DNA from: CAZBSE01 sp964578625
GTDB taxonomy: Bacteria > Actinomycetota > Humimicrobiia > Humimicrobiales > Humimicrobiaceae
Assembly: GCA_964578625.1 (NCBI GenBank)
Contig: CAZODQ010000016.1
Location: 1 to 43,853 of the forward strand
Length of the DNA stretch: 43,853 nucleotides
Direction: 5' to 3'
Below are positions 33,412 to 41,702 of the stretch, piece after piece. Under the pieces are notes generated by a model. It saw only the letters and a program-made list of their open reading frames with translations. It did not search any database and was not told the DNA's origin. Positions within the stretch are counted from its first letter, which is position 1. Every line of letters starts with the position of its first letter. The translations under genes and the position numbers were made by a program.

Positions 33412-34785
33412 TTAACCTCCTTTTTTATTATTTTGTTTATTTAATATTTTAACCTGTAAGGTCAGGCCATTTAAAGATATTATTTTGACCTCCCGGCCTT
33501 TTTTAATTTTTTTACCGTTTTGAGACACAGCCTTCCAGATCTCCCCATTTACTTTAACCAGGCCTTTTGGATTTAAGTCCTGGCAGACCACTGCAGCTTC
33601 TCCAATAATACCTGCTTCGCCGGTAATAGGTTTTTGCCTGTGGACTTTATAGGTAGCCCTTATAACAATTATTAAAAAACCGGATACTACAACCGAAGCA
33701 CTGATTATAAGACTTGTAGCTATTTTAAGATAAGGAGCATCAGTGTCAATAAGTAAAAAAGATCCTATGAGAAGCGAAGCTATGCCTGCTATTGAAAGTA
33801 TCCCGCTGAGACCGAGTGCTATATCCAGAACAAATAAGATTATGGCTAAAATTATAAGGGCCAGCCCGGCATAGTTTATGGGAAGAATGCTGAATGAGTA
33901 AAGCCCTAAAATTATAAATAGGACACCAATTGCACCGGAAATACCGAGTCCAGGTTGAGAAAATTCATAGATAATACCAAATATTCCTATGATAAATAAT
34001 ATATAGGCAATGTTGGGGTTCACAATAATATGAAGAAAACGGGAGATAAAGCTCATTTCTATTTTTTCGGTTCTGGCGGTTTTCCCATTTAAAAGGAAAG
34101 TTTCACCCGATTTTTTTATAATTTTTCCATCTATTTTCTCAAGCAGATCTTCTATATTTGAAGCTGTGATGTCTATTACTCCCATTCCTATTGCCTCGGA
34201 AGCAGTAATGGAAACGCTCTCCCTTACTGCCTTTTCCGCCCAATCAGCATTACGGCCTTTAGATTCGGCAAGGTTTCTTATAAAAGATACCGAGTCATTT
34301 GTAATTTTTTCCATTACGTCCTCTGATACCTGTTCACTGCCCAGGTTTACAGGATGGGCGGCTCCTATACTGGTCGATGGTGCCATGACAGCTATATCGC
34401 TGGAGTAAATTATAAAAGTACCTGCAGAAGCAGCTCTTGCACCTTCAGGATAAATATATACAATCACCGGGATATTAGTATTTAAAATATTCATTATTAT
34501 TTCTCTCATTGATGTTTCGAGTCCTCCTGGAGTGTCCATCAATATGATAAGACCAGATGTGGAGTCGTATGATTTTTTTAAGCATTTACTCAGGTAATTT
34601 GATATAGGAGGATCTATTGTATCTTTAACCTCGCATATATAAAAACTACTGATTTCTGTGTAATCCGTATTATTTCCGCTGATTGTAGCGTCTGATGCAG
34701 AGCTGCTGGCCGAAGCCGTAAGGAAAAATAAGACAGCAAATATAAGAATGATTATAAATTTATTAAAATATGTTTTTTTAAACAT
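33412..34785 (-). CDS. NfeD-type membrane serine protease
   Basis: 457 residues. Signal sequence, then a ClpP-like protease domain (about 45-230) with the nucleophile in YPEGARAASAGTF and DTPGGLETSM, and SIGAAHPV after it; the lysine in LAESKGRNADWAEKAV is the likely dyad partner. Next come about five transmembrane helices (260-385) and a C-terminal OB-type NfeD domain (GEAGIIGEAAV, KVNGEIWKAVS). The family cleaves stomatin-like proteins, matching slipin downstream. The three genes read nfeD-slipin-acetyltransferase. Confidence 0.93.
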   Translation of the reverse strand: MFKKTYFNKFIIILIFAVLFFLTASASSSASDATISGNNTDYTEISSFYICEVKDTIDPPISNYLSKCLKKSYDSTSGLIILMDTPGGLETSMREIIMNILNTNIPVIVYIYPEGARAASAGTFIIYSSDIAVMAPSTSIGAAHPVNLGSEQVSEDVMEKITNDSVSFIRNLAESKGRNADWAEKAVRESVSITASEAIGMGVIDITASNIEDLLEKIDGKIIKKSGETFLLNGKTARTEKIEMSFISRFLHIIVNPNIAYILFIIGIFGIIYEFSQPGLGISGAIGVLFIILGLYSFSILPINYAGLALIILAIILFVLDIALGLSGILSIAGIASLLIGSFLLIDTDAPYLKIATSLIISASVVVSGFLIIVIRATYKVHRQKPITGEAGIIGEAAVVCQDLNPKGLVKVNGEIWKAVSQNGKKIKKGREVKIISLNGLTLQVKILNKQNNKKGG

Positions 34786-34939
34786 TAAGTAAATTAATTT
34801 ATATTATTCCAGTTGTGTAAAAAAAAAATTTACAATATTATTATACTACAAAGCTGTAAAAAGATTCGCAGTATTTGTTACTCTAAATGTTTATATTTGA
34901 TTACAATTTTTTAATTTAAACAAGAAAAAAGGAGCAGGG

Positions 34940-35104
34940 ATGGAAAAATGGGAGTGTCAGGTTTGTGGTTATATTTATGACCCTGAGATAGGCGATCCGG
35001 ATAGAGGCATAGAACCAGGTACAAAGTTTGAAGATCTACCTGATGATTGGGTTTGCCCTGAGTGTGGGGCATCCAAAGACGAATTCGAGGTTTATGAATT
35101 GTAA
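34940..35104 (+). CDS. Rubredoxin (54 residues)
   Basis: A complete small rubredoxin: MEKWECQVCGYIYDPEIGD near the start, and DDWVCPECGASKDEFEVYE at the end. The two CxxCG knuckles (Cys6/Cys9 and Cys39/Cys42) bind one iron. Typical of anaerobes, carrying electrons to oxygen- or superoxide-detoxifying enzymes. An AAAGGAG site precedes the ATG at a good distance. It stands alone, divergent from nfeD, and ends 16 bases before the convergent NIL-ferredoxin gene. Confidence 0.96.
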   Translation: MEKWECQVCGYIYDPEIGDPDRGIEPGTKFEDLPDDWVCPECGASKDEFEVYEL

Positions 35105-35120
35105 TGATAGGGTATTAAAT

Positions 35121-35528
35121 TTAAATATGGACCTTTATAGCGGAGACAGGGCAGCAGTTCAGGCATAATTCACATAGGATACATTTTTCTTTATTAAATT
35201 TCAGTTTGGAGTTTTTAATATCTAGGCTAAGCGCCTGAGTAATACAGATAGAGGTACAAACTCCGCAATCCACACAAAGGTTTTTATCTATTATTATATC
35301 TTTTGTTGCCTCCTGGACTGAAACTCCGGTATCGGATAAGTATTTGATTGCCTGGTCAATTTTATCCTTATCGCCCTTGAGCTCGATTAACATTTTCCCT
35401 TCCATATCAGGTGTTATTTCGGCTCTCAGAATATTGAATTCCAGGTGAAATTCTTTTACAAGTCTATAGGTGATCGGTTTTGTCACAATATTTTCCGGGA
35501 AACTCAATACCACTTTTCTTTTTATCAT
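35121..35528 (-). CDS. NIL-domain ferredoxin of the homocysteine synthesis pair
   Basis: 135 residues: an N-terminal NIL domain (about 1-75) and two 4Fe-4S motifs, CVDCGVCTSIC and CILCELCLNCCP. In Methanosarcina the same pair (MA1821/MA1822) turns aspartate semialdehyde and sulfide into homocysteine; this is the iron-sulfur subunit there. Its ATG overlaps the stop of the DUF39 gene in a TAATG arrangement, with GGAGG upstream, so the two are translationally coupled. Confidence 0.9.
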   Translation of the reverse strand: MIKRKVVLSFPENIVTKPITYRLVKEFHLEFNILRAEITPDMEGKMLIELKGDKDKIDQAIKYLSDTGVSVQEATKDIIIDKNLCVDCGVCTSICITQALSLDIKNSKLKFNKEKCILCELCLNCCPVSAIKVHI

Positions 35529-36694
35529 TAGAGTTCCTCCCTGCTCAGGATATCCAGACTATTGTATTCTTCTTCCAGGGGAATGGATGCGATACCGGCA
35601 GTTAAATAAAATTTACCGTTTTTTATTTCTTTTTTCAGTACATTTGCAATTTCTAGTGCTTTAAAATAACTTGAAATTGAGCCCGTTTGAACGTATTTAT
35701 TGTTGATTTTTATTTTTCCGCTTCTGAGCTGCCTGTAGTTTACCTTTCCGTAAGAGGGTTTGTTTCTTCTCTGGACGGAATAGTCAAAAATTTCGGTATA
35801 TATATCCTCATCTTTAATTCTTAGAAATTCCACCATCTCTTCATCAATAACAGGAATTGGAATACCGATACCCATAAATATAGTAACGCCATAGCCGTGA
35901 AAGGTACATGCTTTTAAATATTCAGGTGACATCTTCTTTAAATCACCGATGACAGCGAGATCTCCTGCAGGACCGCAGGGTATACCATTTGCAAGTCTTT
36001 CTCTACCTGGATTATGCTGGGTACCGTGCCAGGAAACATAACCCTGACATCCCGCAAGAAAGATTCTGGTGCCTATCCCGATGGTCCTATAGTAAGGGTC
36101 ATTCAGCAAAGGGCTGAGCTGACCGGCGCTGGAATAAGTAGCGTTGCCGAAATTGGGAAGTAGTTTTCCCATATAGGTGTAAATAGTCCTGTTAGATGAG
36201 TTGGTAGCGACCGGGTAATTTTGGTATGCATTTCTGGGATTGTAGAGATAGGCCTGGTTTATCGTATCTTTGGTTATGTATGTCTCAATCTCCCTTCTGG
36301 GATAACAATCAGTTCCGTATCCTATTGCTTTTAATTTTACGGGTTTTCCTGTAATCAAATCTTCAATTACATGTGCCCCACCATAATTCATACCTTCTGT
36401 TTCCGAAAGTTCTGTGGCACCTATATAAACATCTACAGCAGCTATTCCGGCATATGCAGGTACATCATTCAGCCATACTTTTGTCATTTTTATAGGAGGA
36501 TCCGAGTGTCCGAAGTTTAAAAATGCACCTGAAGAACACATAGGTGAAAAAGTTGCTGTTGTGACCACATCTATATCTTTGGCTGTTTTCTTTATGCCTT
36601 TTTCTTTAACATAATCAATTATTTCTTCGGCATTTAATACCAGGACTTTTCCATTTTTTATTTTTTCATTTATTTCTTCTATTGTTTTTGCCAT
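35528..36694 (-). CDS. DUF39 protein, L-aspartate semialdehyde sulfurtransferase type
   Basis: 388 residues of the COG1900/DUF39 family, which with a NIL-ferredoxin makes homocysteine from aspartate semialdehyde in methanogens and some anaerobic bacteria. Cys53 (TFSPMCSSGAFLNFGHSDPP) and Cys130 (GYGTDCYPRREIETY) are at the positions of the two cysteines I recall as functionally important in MA1821. Other landmarks: YIGATELSE, MNYGGAHVIEDLI, LAGCQGYVSWHGTQHNP and FHGYGVTIFMGIGIPIPV. No CBS domains are present. It would remove the need for methionine-pathway enzymes MetB/MetC or MetY. Confidence 0.9.
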   Translation of the reverse strand: MAKTIEEINEKIKNGKVLVLNAEEIIDYVKEKGIKKTAKDIDVVTTATFSPMCSSGAFLNFGHSDPPIKMTKVWLNDVPAYAGIAAVDVYIGATELSETEGMNYGGAHVIEDLITGKPVKLKAIGYGTDCYPRREIETYITKDTINQAYLYNPRNAYQNYPVATNSSNRTIYTYMGKLLPNFGNATYSSAGQLSPLLNDPYYRTIGIGTRIFLAGCQGYVSWHGTQHNPGRERLANGIPCGPAGDLAVIGDLKKMSPEYLKACTFHGYGVTIFMGIGIPIPVIDEEMVEFLRIKDEDIYTEIFDYSVQRRNKPSYGKVNYRQLRSGKIKINNKYVQTGSISSYFKALEIANVLKKEIKNGKFYLTAGIASIPLEEEYNSLDILSREEL

Positions 36695-36875
36695 AAAATA
36701 TTTTGGTTTTGATTTTAATTTAGTAAAATATGATACTCTAATATTATCATTTTGCCAATATTCAGCCGGACAGCGAAAATAGATTTTTGATTAACTATAT
36801 AATATAATTTTTTTAAAAGTTTTGATTTCAAAGAATATTTGACTATTTTTATAGAAAGGCAGTTACGGGAAACCG

Positions 36876-37064
36876 ATGAATCCAAAATTTAGAAATCCGC
36901 TGGTATTAAGTATTGTTGCAACTGTTTTTTTAGTACCGGTTCTAATATTGACCATGTATTTATTTGATTCGGTTAACTGGTTGATGCTTATAGTTACAAT
37001 TGTTATATACATCGTGATTATTTTTCTGGTTTTTTTATATTACAGCAGCTTTAGGAGAAAATAA
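36876..37064 (+). CDS. Small two-helix membrane protein
   Basis: 62 residues: a short basic start, a helix at about 10-30, a second at about 34-56, and a basic end (SSFRRK). I do not recognise a family. It starts with ATG and purine-rich sequence (ACGGGAAACC) upstream, and the UPF0280 gene follows ten bases after its stop on the same strand, so both are probably on one transcript, divergent from DUF39. Confidence 0.55.
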   Translation: MNPKFRNPLVLSIVATVFLVPVLILTMYLFDSVNWLMLIVTIVIYIVIIFLVFLYYSSFRRK

Positions 37065-37074
37065 TCCTTAAATA

Positions 37075-37848
37075 ATGATAAATGGTTATGACATGAGTAT
37101 TATAAGGTCGTTAGATGATAGAGCTGATATAGATAAAAATATATATAGGAGTAGAATCAGCTGCAAGTATAAGTATAATTGGAGGATTTTATATAAATAC
37201 AGTGACATTTTAGTAAGCAGTGATAAAGATATAAGCTTCAAGCTAAAAAGGCTGATAAAAGAAATTTACATTATTCTGGAATCACATATAAGGGAAAATC
37301 CTTCTTTTCAAAAAAGCTTATCTCCTCTGGAAAGTAAACCGCGGTACCATCCTGTAATTAAAAAAATGTGTGAGGAATCGGCTATTTTTAATGTCGGCCC
37401 TATGGCTACTGTTGCAGGGGCAGTGTGTGATTACCTTGCATCAGACCTGGATAATTCCTGCCGCTGTCTGATAATAGAGAACGGAGGAGATGTTTTTATA
37501 AAAAGCGATAAAGACATAGATGTAGGCGTATATTTAAAGAATAAACATTTTGCAGATAAAATATATTTAAAAGTTAAAGCAGATGATATGCCGTGCGGAC
37601 TTTGTTCCTCATCAGGAAGCTTTGGACATTCACTTAGTATGGGCAAGAGCGACTTGGTTACAGTTTTGGCTGAATCGACAATAAGAGCAGATGGAGCTGC
37701 CACTTCGGTCGCAAACAATATTAATAGTGCTAAGGATATTTCAAAAACTATAAACAGTTATAAGATTAAAAAAGAAATAAAAGGTATTTTAATTGTAAAG
37801 GATGATACACTGGGTGTCTGGGGAAAAATCGAACTTATTAAAAATTAG
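37075..37848 (+). CDS. UPF0280 / COG2122 protein (ApbE-like fold), homocysteine-associated
   Basis: 257 residues of the UPF0280 family: VGPMATVAGAVCDYLA, the IIENGGDVFIKS block, CGLCSSSGSFGHSLS, and ADGAATSVAN. The fold is related to the FAD-dependent transferase ApbE. In methanogens this family goes with the DUF39 and NIL-ferredoxin proteins of homocysteine synthesis; here it is divergent from them by about 180 bases including its small membrane partner. The exact role is unsettled. It overlaps the bactofilin gene tail to tail by four bases. Confidence 0.87.
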   Translation: MINGYDMSIIRSLDDRADIDKNIYRSRISCKYKYNWRILYKYSDILVSSDKDISFKLKRLIKEIYIILESHIRENPSFQKSLSPLESKPRYHPVIKKMCEESAIFNVGPMATVAGAVCDYLASDLDNSCRCLIIENGGDVFIKSDKDIDVGVYLKNKHFADKIYLKVKADDMPCGLCSSSGSFGHSLSMGKSDLVTVLAESTIRADGAATSVANNINSAKDISKTINSYKIKKEIKGILIVKDDTLGVWGKIELIKN

Positions 37849-38267
37849 ACCTTTTTATCCTTTTGGTTTGTAAAAATTACTTTTCTTTCATCTTTTATTT
37901 TGAAGGCTTCAGTATTTCCGACCAAACTCTCTCCTTTAAACAGCCCTCCCTTAGCTATAGTGAGAAGTGCATCTTTTTGGGTCAGGTTCCCTATGAATTT
38001 TCCGGTTGCTGTAATCTCAACTTCCCCGGATGCTATCATATCCCCTTTATATGTGCCGGCTATTACAGCATCTTTTGTTTTCATATTGGCATCTACTTTT
38101 CCTTCTTTTCCGATTATGACTTCATTTTCTATGATGACCTCACCTTTAACCGAACCATCGATTCTTGCTGAGCCTGGGCAGTTGATTTTTCCATCTATTT
38201 TAACTCCCTCAGCAATAACGGTAACGTTTTTTGCCCCTTTTATTTCGGCTCCCCTTCTTGATAGCAT
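37845..38267 (-). CDS. Bactofilin (polymer-forming cytoskeletal protein)
   Basis: 140 residues with a central beta-helix of repeats (about 15-115): VTVIAEGVKIDGKINCPGSA, then IDGSVKGEVIIENEVIIG and so on. Disordered charged ends flank it. Assembles into nucleotide-free filaments at the membrane and often guides cell-wall enzymes. ATG with GGAAGAAAA upstream. Second protein of this repeat type in the window, besides the membrane-spanning one at 27571. Confidence 0.92.
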   Translation of the reverse strand: MLSRRGAEIKGAKNVTVIAEGVKIDGKINCPGSARIDGSVKGEVIIENEVIIGKEGKVDANMKTKDAVIAGTYKGDMIASGEVEITATGKFIGNLTQKDALLTIAKGGLFKGESLVGNTEAFKIKDERKVIFTNQKDKKV

Positions 38268-38425
38268 TTTTCTTCCTTTCTTTTAGAATTGCTTTTTTTA
38301 GATTGTAATTTTTTTGAAAGTATTATAACACTTTTTACCTAAAATTAACGGTCATTTTATTTTCTTTAAATTTTATCTGTAAAAATATAGAATGATAGTA
38401 ATCTATCAACTGAACTTAAAGGGAA

Positions 38426-40144
38426 ATGAGAAATAAAAAATTACCCATTCTGTTTATAGCCGCAGCCTTGATTTTCCTGCTTATATCCGTATCGTCTATT
38501 TCATGCAGTAAAATGGACGTAAGCAAAAGCGCCGTTACTTCGGATGAAGAAAGAACAGAAGAAGTAACTGAATCTGAAGTGGTTGAAGAAATCACTAAAG
38601 TAAATCTCTGGATAAGTGAGACTGTCCCGGATTTTATAGGCGGTAAAGTGGAATATGAACTGGGCAGAATTTTTGATGAGGTAATAATCGTATATGAAAA
38701 AGAGGACGCTGATGTATGGGTTGAAATCGATGACAGCAGCAGAGATTTAAAAATCTCATACGTTTTGGCACCGGTTGTTTCTTTTTTTAGAAACTTCGAT
38801 GATATATCATATGAGGATATAAAGGAGTTCTGGGAAGGGGACAGCGACATTTTGAGTTATTTATCGATAGACGGCTCCGAGCCTGAGCTTATTATAACAG
38901 AAGAAGTCTATAGGATACTTGAAAAGGTCCTTGGCCCGAGCGGAAATGATAATATAAGGATAGTTAAAACATGGGAGATTTTAGAAGATATTGAAAATGA
39001 TAACAGTTTTTCGATAATTCCCTTTGACCGTATTGATAAAAGGTATAAGGTACTTAATCTGGATGGCATGTCTGTTTTGGATAAAGAGCTTGACATGGGC
39101 AGATACCCCCTGGCTGTAAGCATCAGTGTGAAAAGCAGTAATCCTGAATTTAGCAGTATGATAGCCGGATGTTTTTCTGATATTTCTATTACCAACAGGG
39201 ATACGGAAGAGTTGGTATCGGTTATTATGACCGGTGTTACAGCGATAGTCAGACAGGTGGCAAGAAAAATAGAGAGTGATGGAGTTTTATCTCCGGGTGA
39301 GGAGATCAAAGAAGTGCTTAGAGACGCGGACATTACTCATATAAGTAACGAACTGCCTTTTGTGGAGGGCTGCACAGGGACAAGACCCCAGGGTCTGATT
39401 TTTTGCAGCAGTCCTGAGTATATAGAATTGCTTAGGTATGTTGGAACCGATGTTATTGAACTGACCGGAAATCATATGAACGATTATGGCAATGAATGGA
39501 TGGACTATACGCTGGATATGTATGATGAGGAAGGCTGGCCTTATTTTGGCGGGGGAAGAAATCTTGAGGATTCCTACAAGCCGGCTGTTTTTGAGATAGG
39601 AAGTAACAAAATAGCATTTCTCGGGGCTAATACATTTGGTCCTGAAAGTGACTGGGCTACGGAGGATTCGCCTGGTTCGGCACGTATAAATGTATGGGAT
39701 GAAGTTGCAAAAGAGGAAGATATGGTGAAGTTTGAAGAGATAATAAAAGAGTTAAAAGAAGAAGGTTATTTGGTAATATTTACTTTTCAATATGAGGAAA
39801 CTTATAGTTTTAATCCTACTGCTATTCAAATTACCGATTTTAGAAGAATAATAGATGCCGGAGCGGATATAGTGAGCGGCAGTCAGTCCCACCATCCTAT
39901 GGGGGTTGAATTTAGAGGCGATGGCTTTATAAATTATGGATTGGGTAATTTATTTTTCGGCCAGCAGCTGCCTATTTTGGGAAATAACCCTGGAATAATC
40001 GCAAAGCATATTTTCTATAAGGGTAAACATATAAATACTATTTTGATTACTACTATGCTTAATGATTTCAGCCAGCCAAGGCTTACCACTTCTGAAGAGA
40101 GAGTGGAGCTTTTAGATTCCATTTTTTCAGGAAGTATAAGGTAA
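38426..40144 (+). CDS. CapA-family lipoprotein with N-terminal binding-protein-like domain
   Basis: 572 residues. A lipoprotein signal ends at SISCSKM (Cys27), followed by an acidic linker. Residues about 55-285 resemble a periplasmic binding-protein half (VNLWISETVPDFIGG, SYVLAPVVSFFRNFDDISYE). The C-terminal half, about 295-560, is a CapA/PgsA metallophosphatase-like domain: IELTGNHMNDYGNEW, GGGRNLED, IAFLGANTFGP, GSQSHHPMGVEF and INYGLGNLFFG. CapA proteins take part in poly-gamma-glutamate capsule formation, but many relatives have other, unknown jobs. No capB or capC is present. Divergent from bactofilin by about 160 bases. Confidence 0.84.
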   Translation: MRNKKLPILFIAAALIFLLISVSSISCSKMDVSKSAVTSDEERTEEVTESEVVEEITKVNLWISETVPDFIGGKVEYELGRIFDEVIIVYEKEDADVWVEIDDSSRDLKISYVLAPVVSFFRNFDDISYEDIKEFWEGDSDILSYLSIDGSEPELIITEEVYRILEKVLGPSGNDNIRIVKTWEILEDIENDNSFSIIPFDRIDKRYKVLNLDGMSVLDKELDMGRYPLAVSISVKSSNPEFSSMIAGCFSDISITNRDTEELVSVIMTGVTAIVRQVARKIESDGVLSPGEEIKEVLRDADITHISNELPFVEGCTGTRPQGLIFCSSPEYIELLRYVGTDVIELTGNHMNDYGNEWMDYTLDMYDEEGWPYFGGGRNLEDSYKPAVFEIGSNKIAFLGANTFGPESDWATEDSPGSARINVWDEVAKEEDMVKFEEIIKELKEEGYLVIFTFQYEETYSFNPTAIQITDFRRIIDAGADIVSGSQSHHPMGVEFRGDGFINYGLGNLFFGQQLPILGNNPGIIAKHIFYKGKHINTILITTMLNDFSQPRLTTSEERVELLDSIFSGSIR

Positions 40145-40190
40145 TCAGCCTTTTTATATTAGGCAGTTTCAGGCTGTGTTGTATGTAATT

Positions 40191-41087
40191 ATGAGAAAGG
40201 TTTTAAAAAATTTAAAAGAGTTTGCGATAGTTACTGACAGTGCTTCAGATATATCAAAAGAGTCAGCAAAAAAGTACAACATAAGCATTATTCCTATTTA
40301 TATACATTACAATGGCAATGAATTCAGAGATGGTGTAGATATCAGCTCAAATGAGATTTATAATCTTCAGAAAGCAAAAAAAGTAATATTTACTTCTTCC
40401 TCCCCGTCACCTCATGATTTTATACGGGTTTATGATAAGTTACTTAAGAAATATAAAAGAATATTTTCCATACATATAAGTTCAAAATTATCCGCTGTTA
40501 TAAAATCGGCAAGGATTGCAAGAGAGTTACTCAATGCGGAAAAGAGAATAAATATATTCGATTCACTGTCCGGAGCTATGGGTACGGGTTTTATGGTCCT
40601 GGCTGCAGCTAAAGCTGCATTAAAGAAATATTCCTATGACAAGATATTGTCCCTGCTTGGTTTTTTAAGGGATAATGTCAGATTATATGGTACTATTGAT
40701 ACTTTGAAGTATTTGAGAAGAAGCGGAAGAGTTCCTGCAATTGCAAATTTTATATCCGGGATTTTAAGAATAAAGCCTCTGCTGGGAATTAAAGATGGAA
40801 TAGTGGAAATGATAGGAATAGCTATTACAAGATACGGCTCACTGGTAGAGATTACCAGAAGGGTCATAAAGGATTTTAAAAAAGAGAGGTGGGTATTAGT
40901 ATCAATAATCCATACCCTGTCTCTTAAGGAATCCGAGAGAATCATGAAAAAAATCCAGTCTTCCTTAAGATGTGTGGATACAATGATTATAGGATGCACT
41001 CCTGTAATAGGTGCTCATACAGGTCCTGGCTTGATAGGTATAATTGTAAGTAAATTAAATCGTGATATTGCTGATTTATTTATATGA
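40191..41087 (+). CDS. DegV family fatty-acid-binding protein
   Basis: About 298 residues. N-terminal FAIVTDSASDIS, the site TSSPSPHDF, FDSLSGAMGTGFMVLAAAKAA and the signature RRSGRVPAIANF define the family. Members bind a fatty acid or fatty acyl phosphate, as FakB does with the kinase FakA. No FakA gene is visible. I prefer the ATG at 40191; GTG at 40176 is in the same frame. It ends nine bases from the convergent AMMECR1 gene. Confidence 0.92.
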   Translation: MRKVLKNLKEFAIVTDSASDISKESAKKYNISIIPIYIHYNGNEFRDGVDISSNEIYNLQKAKKVIFTSSSPSPHDFIRVYDKLLKKYKRIFSIHISSKLSAVIKSARIARELLNAEKRINIFDSLSGAMGTGFMVLAAAKAALKKYSYDKILSLLGFLRDNVRLYGTIDTLKYLRRSGRVPAIANFISGILRIKPLLGIKDGIVEMIGIAITRYGSLVEITRRVIKDFKKERWVLVSIIHTLSLKESERIMKKIQSSLRCVDTMIIGCTPVIGAHTGPGLIGIIVSKLNRDIADLFI

Positions 41088-41096
41088 CCAGCAGTC

Positions 41097-41660
41097 CTAT
41101 AAATCTTTTTCTCCGAATACTACAGCTGAAAAAATAAAAATTTCACAATTCTTCTGTTTGTAACAATTGCTTGACAGCCCGGCCTTATAGCATGTCTGCT
41201 CCAGAAATTGAATTCTGTTCCATCCATATTCCGTTGCTACCTGGGGTAAAAGTAAACCCTGATAAAAGTCTTTTTTTATAAAAAGTCCATGTTTCCCCAC
41301 TTCTATCTCCTGGAGATTTTCAATTTTTTTTAAAGGAGATAGCACAGAAATTTCAATGTTAATATCATCAAGCTGCCTGGGAGAGACCGGAGGGAATCTG
41401 GGGTCCCTTAATGCTGATTCCAGAGCCATGTTTCTTACAGTTTCCCATAGAGGTCTTTCAGAAATTATGTTACCTATACAGCCCCTTAAACTGCCTTTAT
41501 TATCATGAAGAGTGACAAATACTCCACCTGCATTGTTTAATGTTTTATCATTTATCTTATAGTCGGGGATATTTCGGCCGTTGACTGCATTTATTATCGA
41601 TTGTCTGGCGATTTTAATAAGTGTTTTTTTATGTTCAATGGTAAGATCGATGTTTTCCAT
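41097..41660 (-). CDS. amrA: AmmeMemoRadiSam system protein A (AMMECR1 domain)
   Basis: A 187-residue AMMECR1-domain protein: GGVFVTLHDNKGSLRGCIGN with the invariant LRGCIG, then ALRDPRFPPVSPRQLDDINI, LLLPQVATEYGWNRIQFL and QTCYKAGL. Function unknown; it is often next to or fused with MEMO-domain proteins and a radical SAM enzyme. ATG at 41660 has AAGGCGG upstream; TTG at 41696 would add 12 residues. Follows amrB closely on the same strand. Confidence 0.92.
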   Translation of the reverse strand: MENIDLTIEHKKTLIKIARQSIINAVNGRNIPDYKINDKTLNNAGGVFVTLHDNKGSLRGCIGNIISERPLWETVRNMALESALRDPRFPPVSPRQLDDINIEISVLSPLKKIENLQEIEVGKHGLFIKKDFYQGLLLPQVATEYGWNRIQFLEQTCYKAGLSSNCYKQKNCEIFIFSAVVFGEKDL

Positions 41661-41702
41661 GTTTCGCCGCCTTAAAAATAATATTTTTAAAATCAATGAT
41701 AA

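Noticed and set aside
34816..34834. TGTAAA/TTTACA palindrome with an A7 loop upstream of nfeD
   Set aside because: Six bases of AT-rich pairing around a homopolymer are expected by chance in this DNA; no known operator recognised.
37900..38286. Plus-strand frame opposite bactofilin
   Set aside because: Shadow of the repetitive beta-helix codons; the minus-strand protein is a clear family member with a good ribosome site.
40146..40176. Inverted repeat CAGCCT/AGGCTG between the CapA and degV genes
   Set aside because: Two alternative short stems are possible, but there is no U tract and the repeat is only six bases; too weak to call a terminator or switch.
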